Shown: one piece after another, positions 6,061 through 8,638 of the stretch
Position numbering within the stretch: position 1 is the stretch's first letter
How the letters are laid out: every line of letters begins with the position of its first letter
NCBI GenBank assembly: GCA_028289805.1
Contig: JANQNI010000031.1
Span: 1-8,638, forward strand
DNA: 8,638 bases
From: Thermoplasmatota archaeon
GTDB lineage: Archaea > Thermoplasmatota > E2 > JACPAO01 > JAHFTW01
Direction of reading: 5' to 3'
Position numbers and translations under genes: made by a program
The notes under the pieces: generated by a model
Told to the model about the DNA's origin: nothing
The model's database searches: none
The model's input: the letters and a program-made list of their open reading frames with translations, nothing else

Positions 6061-6114
6061 CTCGATTTCGAGTAATCACTCATCCTTGATATGCTCCTGT
6101 TGGGTGGGTGGCCC
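6061..6114 (+). promoter_or_regulatory. Candidate promoter and operator of the rib cluster
   Basis: TTGATATG (6086-6093) lies about 25 bases upstream of ATG 6115, the right distance for a leaderless transcript. A palindrome, CTCGATTTCGAG (6061-6072), sits about 14 bases further upstream and could bind a regulator. In several archaea riboflavin genes are controlled by RbkR, a kinase-linked repressor or activator, but I do not claim a match to its known motif. GGGTGGGTGG just before ATG 6115 could act as a ribosome-binding site if the leader is longer. Confidence 0.4.
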
Positions 6115-6837
6115 ATGGACCCCGTGGACGCCGCCGTCGCCGCCCTGCAACGAGGCGAGATCGTGCTCGTGTACGACGCCGACGGCCGCGAGGAGGAGAC
6201 CGACATGGTCGTCGCCGGCCACGCCGTCACCCCCGCCGTGGTCCGCACCCTCCGGACGCACGCCGGCGGCCTCCTGTGCACCGCCGTCGGACCCGAGGTC
6301 CACCAGGCGCTCGGCCTCCCCTGGGCCTGCGACGTGCTGGCCGACGCCGCCCCCCACAACCCTGGCCTGGAGGCGCTCCTGCCCCGCGGCGACATCCGCT
6401 ACGACGCCAGCAAGCCCGCCTTCGGACTCGCCGTCAACCACCGCGACACCTTCACCGGCATCACCGACGAGGACCGCAGCACCACCATCCGCGCCCTCGC
6501 CCAGCACGCCGAAGCCCTCCCGACGCGCGCCGAGGCCGACGCCCGCGCCGCCTTCGCCGCCGAGTTCCGCAGCCCCGGCCACGTGCAACTGCTCAACGGC
6601 GCCCACGACGGCCTCGCCGCGCGCCAGGGCCACACCGAACTGAGCCTCGAACTGGTCCGCCTCGCCGGCCTCCCCCCCGTTGCCACCGTCTGCGAGATGC
6701 TCGACCCCGAGAGCGGCCGCGCCCTCTCGCGCGCCGACGCCGAGGCCTACGCCGCGCGCCACGGCCTCGTCTTCCTCGCCGGCACCGACGTCCTGGCCGC
6801 CTTCGAGGCCCGGGCGCGGCCCCTGCTCGCCGCGTGA
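6115..6837 (+). CDS. ribB: 3,4-dihydroxy-2-butanone 4-phosphate synthase
   Basis: This enzyme converts ribulose 5-phosphate to 3,4-dihydroxy-2-butanone 4-phosphate plus formate, supplying the four-carbon unit of riboflavin. It has 240 residues with no fused GTP cyclohydrolase domain. Motifs seen are DADGREEETD (21-30; catalytic and metal-binding acidic region), GGLLCTAV (51-58), TGITDEDRSTTI (114-125), SPGHVQLL (153-160) and GHTELSLELVRLAGL (172-186), with E194 in the CEMLDPESG segment. I chose ATG 6115 over ATG 6091 because the family starts just before the VAALQRGEIVLVYD helix and strand, and the 6091 start would overlap the TATA-like sequence. It is the first gene of a three-gene riboflavin/FAD cluster. 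Confidence 0.95.
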   Translation: MDPVDAAVAALQRGEIVLVYDADGREEETDMVVAGHAVTPAVVRTLRTHAGGLLCTAVGPEVHQALGLPWACDVLADAAPHNPGLEALLPRGDIRYDASKPAFGLAVNHRDTFTGITDEDRSTTIRALAQHAEALPTRAEADARAAFAAEFRSPGHVQLLNGAHDGLAARQGHTELSLELVRLAGLPPVATVCEMLDPESGRALSRADAEAYAARHGLVFLAGTDVLAAFEARARPLLAA

Positions 6838-6890
6838 CGCGCCACGGCACCGGCCACTCCCTTCTTCACCGGCGCCCGCCTGCCGCCGCC

Positions 6891-7367
6891 GTGGAGGGAG
6901 ACATCGACCCCCGCCGACCCCACGTCCGCGTCATGACCACCGGCGTCTTCGACCTCCTGCACCCCGGCCACCTGCACATGCTGGAGGAGGCCAAGAAGCT
7001 CGGCGACGAACTCGTCGTCGTCCTCGCCCGCGACGAGAGCGTCGCCCGCGAGAAGCACCGCCCCGTCACCCCCGAGGAGCACCGCCGCGACATGGTCGCC
7101 GCCCTCAAACCCGTCGACCTCGCCGTCCTGGGCCACCACGGCGACTACTACCGCATCGTCGAGGAGCTGGAGCCGAACGTCTTCGCCCTCGGCTTCGACC
7201 AGTCCTACAAGGTGGCCGACGTCCAGGCCGAGTTCGACCGCCGCGGCATCGACTGCACGGTCGTCCGGCTGCCCCAGTTCGTCGGCGACCTCGACGGCAC
7301 CCGCAAGATCGTCGAGCGCATTGCCGCCCGCGCCGCCGAGAAGACCCTCTACCCCAAGGAGCCGTGA
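6891..7367 (+). CDS. ribL: Archaeal FAD synthetase (cytidylyltransferase-fold)
   Basis: RibL transfers AMP to FMN to make FAD in archaea; it belongs to the glycerol-3-phosphate cytidylyltransferase-like family. The nucleotidyltransferase signature is clear: VMTTGVFDLLHPGH with HPGH at 24-27 (numbered from GTG 6891), GFDQSYK (101-107) and GTRKI (136-140), the equivalent of the ISSTxxI-type motif. The start is uncertain. ATG 6933 would cut off the first beta strand (HVRVM). GTG 6891 gives 158 residues and is my choice. GTG 6834, overlapping the ribB stop as GTGA, would couple translation but add a non-homologous 19-residue Arg/His/Pro-rich leader. The single cysteine C122 lies in the C-terminal part, where the studied Methanocaldococcus enzyme has functionally important cysteines. 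Confidence 0.9.
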   Translation: MEGDIDPRRPHVRVMTTGVFDLLHPGHLHMLEEAKKLGDELVVVLARDESVAREKHRPVTPEEHRRDMVAALKPVDLAVLGHHGDYYRIVEELEPNVFALGFDQSYKVADVQAEFDRRGIDCTVVRLPQFVGDLDGTRKIVERIAARAAEKTLYPKEP

Positions 7368-7369
7368 AC

Positions 7370-7894
7370 ATGGACGACGACCTGAAGGCCATCCAGAAGC
7401 AGTGGGCCGACCGGCAGCTCCCCGCCGACCAGCCCCCCGTCTACGGCGTCGTCGACACCACCTTCGCCGTCGCCGCCATGGGCCCCCGCGCCATCCACCA
7501 ACTCCACCAGCACGGCGTCCCCGACGACCGCATCCAGTACCGGACCGTCCCCGGCTTCAAGGACCTCGGCGTCGCCGCCCGCCGCCTCCTGGACGCCGGC
7601 TGCGACGTCGTGCTGTGCTGCGGCATGGCCGGCCCCGAGGACATCGACAAGCAGTGCGCCCAGGACGCCAGCATCGGCATGCAGATGGCCCAGCAGGCCA
7701 CCGGCAAGCACGTCCTGGAGGTCATCGTCCACATGGACGAGGCCGAGGGGGAGGCGCTCGTGGATGTCGTCGACAACCGCGTCCGCGAGCACGCCACCAA
7801 CGCCTACTGGCTCCTGGAGGCACCCCACGAGTTGACGCTGCGAGCTGGGACGGGGCAGCGGCAGGGGTTCGAGGACATCGGGTCCATCGAGTAG
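7370..7894 (+). CDS. ribC: Archaeal riboflavin synthase (lumazine-synthase-like)
   Basis: This enzyme dismutates two molecules of 6,7-dimethyl-8-ribityllumazine to riboflavin and the pyrimidinedione precursor. The archaeal type is unrelated to bacterial RibE and resembles lumazine synthase. Diagnostic stretches are GVVDTTFA (26-33), RTVPGFKDLGVAARRLLDAG (58-77), CCGMAGPEDIDKQC (83-96), EVIVHMDEAE (117-126), DNRVREHATNAYWLL (135-149) and RAGTGQRQGFEDIGS (158-172). It has 174 residues, about 20 more than usual at the N-terminus. The start ATG 7370 is two bases after the ribL stop, with GGAG eight bases upstream inside ribL, so the two genes are tightly coupled. The last roughly 20 codons use more G-ending codons than the rest. 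Confidence 0.95.
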   Translation: MDDDLKAIQKQWADRQLPADQPPVYGVVDTTFAVAAMGPRAIHQLHQHGVPDDRIQYRTVPGFKDLGVAARRLLDAGCDVVLCCGMAGPEDIDKQCAQDASIGMQMAQQATGKHVLEVIVHMDEAEGEALVDVVDNRVREHATNAYWLLEAPHELTLRAGTGQRQGFEDIGSIE

Positions 7895-7916
7895 GGGCAG
7901 GAAGCGGACGGGTCGG

Positions 7917-7968
7917 ACTGGAGCGAGAAAGACCTCGCTGCGCTCGGCCTTTCTCGCCGACGTTCCAG
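7917..7968. repeat. Modular palindromic element, copy 1
   Basis: ACTGGAGCG (7917-7925) is followed by a hairpin with a perfect 9-bp stem (GCGAGAAAG 7923-7931 / CTTTCTCGC 7949-7957), extendable past one mismatch. The outer CTGGAGCG also pairs, with one G-T, with CGTTCCAG (7961-7968). The loop carries TCGCTGCGCTC (7935-7945). It lies between ribC and the tRNA and has no coding potential I can support. It could double as the rib-cluster terminator. Confidence 0.65.
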
Positions 7969-7969
7969 C

Positions 7970-7986
7970 GCGCGGCTTCGCCGCGC
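7970..7986. repeat. Short GC-rich hairpin between the two palindromic elements
   Basis: GCGCGGC-TTC-GCCGCGC is a perfect 7-bp stem with a three-base loop. Confidence 0.6.
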
Positions 7987-8039
7987 ACTGGAGCGGCGGC
8001 GGGCGCACTTCGTCGCTGCGCTCCTCAGTGCGCCCGCCG
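7987..8039. repeat. Modular palindromic element, copy 2, overlapping the tRNA 3' end
   Basis: ACTGGAGCG (7987-7995) recurs, followed by a 12-bp perfect stem (7997-8008 / 8028-8039) with a 19-base loop containing the same TCGCTGCGCTC (8013-8023) as copy 1. The right arm lies inside the tRNA-Gly gene: it is the acceptor 3' strand plus part of the T stem. The left arm is therefore an inverted copy of the tRNA 3' terminus. Confidence 0.7.
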
Positions 8040-8099
8040 GGAATCGAACCCGGGCAGGTAGCTTGGGAAGCTACCGTCATACCATTAGACCACAGGCGC
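8029..8099 (-). tRNA. tRNA-Gly (anticodon CCC)
   Basis: A complete cloverleaf is seen on the minus strand. The acceptor stem GCGCCTG/CGGGCGC has seven pairs, one of them U-G. The D arm is GTC...GAC, and the anticodon arm is GTAGC-TTCCCAA-GCTAC with anticodon CCC (8065-8067). A four-base variable region is followed by the T arm CCGGG-TTCGATT-CCCGG. Discriminator A is at 8029; CCA is not encoded. There is no intron. It reads GGG glycine codons. No TATA element is visible upstream; a pyrimidine-rich stretch separates it from a coding remnant ending at 8129. Confidence 0.95.
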
Positions 8100-8128
8100 G
8101 GATGGAAGGAGGGGCAAGGGGAAGGGGT

Positions 8129-8248
8129 TCAGGCGGAAGGCGCCGGCTGCATCGACTGCAGCCGCTGGCCGAGGGCCTGGAGCGTCCGGGCGACCTCGTC
8201 CGCCTTGGCGTTGGCCTCGGACATGGCCTGCCGCGTCTCCTCGATGCG
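8129..8248 (-). pseudogene. 39-residue C-terminal tail of an unknown, probably archaeal, protein
   Basis: In the frame one base off from the EAL fragment, the minus strand encodes RIEETRQAMSEANAKADEVA followed by 19 more residues and a TGA stop (8131-8129). The heptad-like spacing of hydrophobic residues suggests a coiled coil, and the GC content matches the archaeal genes. There is no start of its own at a sensible place, because a stop lies a few codons upstream in this frame. One internal ATG would give a 31-residue peptide. It is either the remaining 3' end of an archaeal gene cut off by a chimeric join, or the frameshifted C-terminus of the EAL protein. No family is recognised. The TGA is followed by a pyrimidine tract, as after other genes here. 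Confidence 0.5.
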
Positions 8249-8249
8249 G

Positions 8250-8638
8250 CATCTCGCGGACGGCGTTCAGCGCGCCGCGGTCTTCCACCTGCTCCGCCAC
8301 AACCTTGAAATTGAGAGTTTTTGCCAGCTTTATCATGGCCGAAACCATCGCCTGATTGACGGAATCGGTGTCGAGGTCACGTATGTAGGATCCGTCGATC
8401 TTGAGATAGTCCATCGACAGATTCTTCAGATTCGCGAACGAACCGAGACCGGAACCAAAATCGTCGAGGGCAAACTGACAGCCCATGCCATGCAGCACTT
8501 CAATAAATCGTGAGGCGTGGCTGATATTCGTGATGACCGACGTCTCGTTGATCTCGAAACAAATCTGCGACGGCAAGACACCGGTTTGATCGAGGCATTC
8601 CACGACAAATTCCAGAAACTGCTCGTCTCCCAGGGTCT
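8250..8638 (-). CDS. Partial EAL domain (bacterial-type c-di-GMP phosphodiesterase), 5' end outside the window
   Basis: 129 codons of an EAL domain, which hydrolyses cyclic di-GMP to pGpG in bacteria. Conserved stretches, in order, are CFEINET (the second Glu is the metal ligand), FALDDFGSGLGSFANLK (DDFG ligands), DYLKIDGSYIRD (catalytic Lys) and KVVAEQVED...REM (the late VAExVE motif). The wording FIEVLHGMGCQFALDDFGSG is typical of gammaproteobacterial GGDEF-EAL proteins. The upstream EAL signature and any sensor or GGDEF domain would lie beyond 8638. A GTG at 8603 is not the real start, since homology continues upstream to the window edge. After M(8250-8252) the open frame runs into the tRNA gene and loses all similarity, so the final QGY part of the domain is missing. 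GC is about 51% by hand count over 8281-8638, unlike the archaeal genes. Confidence 0.85.

Noticed and set aside
7987..8099. Integrase attachment site at tRNA-Gly
   Set aside because: The duplicated 3' end is inverted, not direct, no integrase gene is visible, and the foreign EAL segment lies on the 5' side of the tRNA.
8028..8513. Plus-strand frame beginning MRPPGIEPGQVAWEAT
   Set aside because: This is the well-known false protein produced by reading the antisense of a tRNA gene; it also runs antisense through the EAL domain.

Overview
The window looks archaeal for most of its length: a high-GC euryarchaeon-like genome. Five genes point this way: the large subunit of archaeal replication factor C, ribosomal protein eS17, and riboflavin/FAD genes of the archaeal kinds (a RibL-type FAD synthetase and a lumazine-synthase-like RibC). 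Promoters look TATA-based and intergenic tracts are pyrimidine-rich. A high-GC member of the Thermoplasmatota is my guess for the lineage, but the sequence does not prove it.

Layout. At 34-781 (minus) lies a two-gene MNT/HEPN module: a minimal nucleotidyltransferase followed by an overlapping HEPN-domain gene. At 856-3627 (minus) is a large secreted protein with a signal peptide and two repeat systems: five to six 27-residue GLLID...GDDTY units, then five 36-residue units each carrying an EF-hand-like DxDxD...E loop. It is divergent from rfcL (3750-5258, plus). rfcL converges, with a single base between stops, on a crcB/fluc fluoride channel gene (5260-5607, minus). crcB is divergent from rps17e (5715-6002, plus), and both may use one symmetrical TATA element. 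A tight ribB-ribL-ribC cluster (6115-7894, plus) follows, covering the DHBP, riboflavin and FAD steps; the genes for lumazine synthase (ribH) and riboflavin kinase are not here. The 7895-8028 gap holds two copies of a modular palindromic element, the second of which uses the 3' end of a tRNA-Gly(CCC) gene (8029-8099, minus) as one arm.

The right end is different. From about 8250 to 8638 the minus strand encodes part of a bacterial-type EAL (c-di-GMP phosphodiesterase) domain in roughly 51% GC DNA, against about 70% in the genes to the left. At 8249 it breaks out of frame into a 39-residue coiled-coil-like tail that is GC-rich like the archaeal part. This is either a chimeric join near the contig end or a transfer/fusion followed by a frameshift.

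The strongest candidates for something new are the calcium-repeat secreted protein with its recent 216-bp internal duplication, the modular palindrome abutting the tRNA, and the EAL junction. The MNT/HEPN pair belongs to a known class of toxin-antitoxin system.
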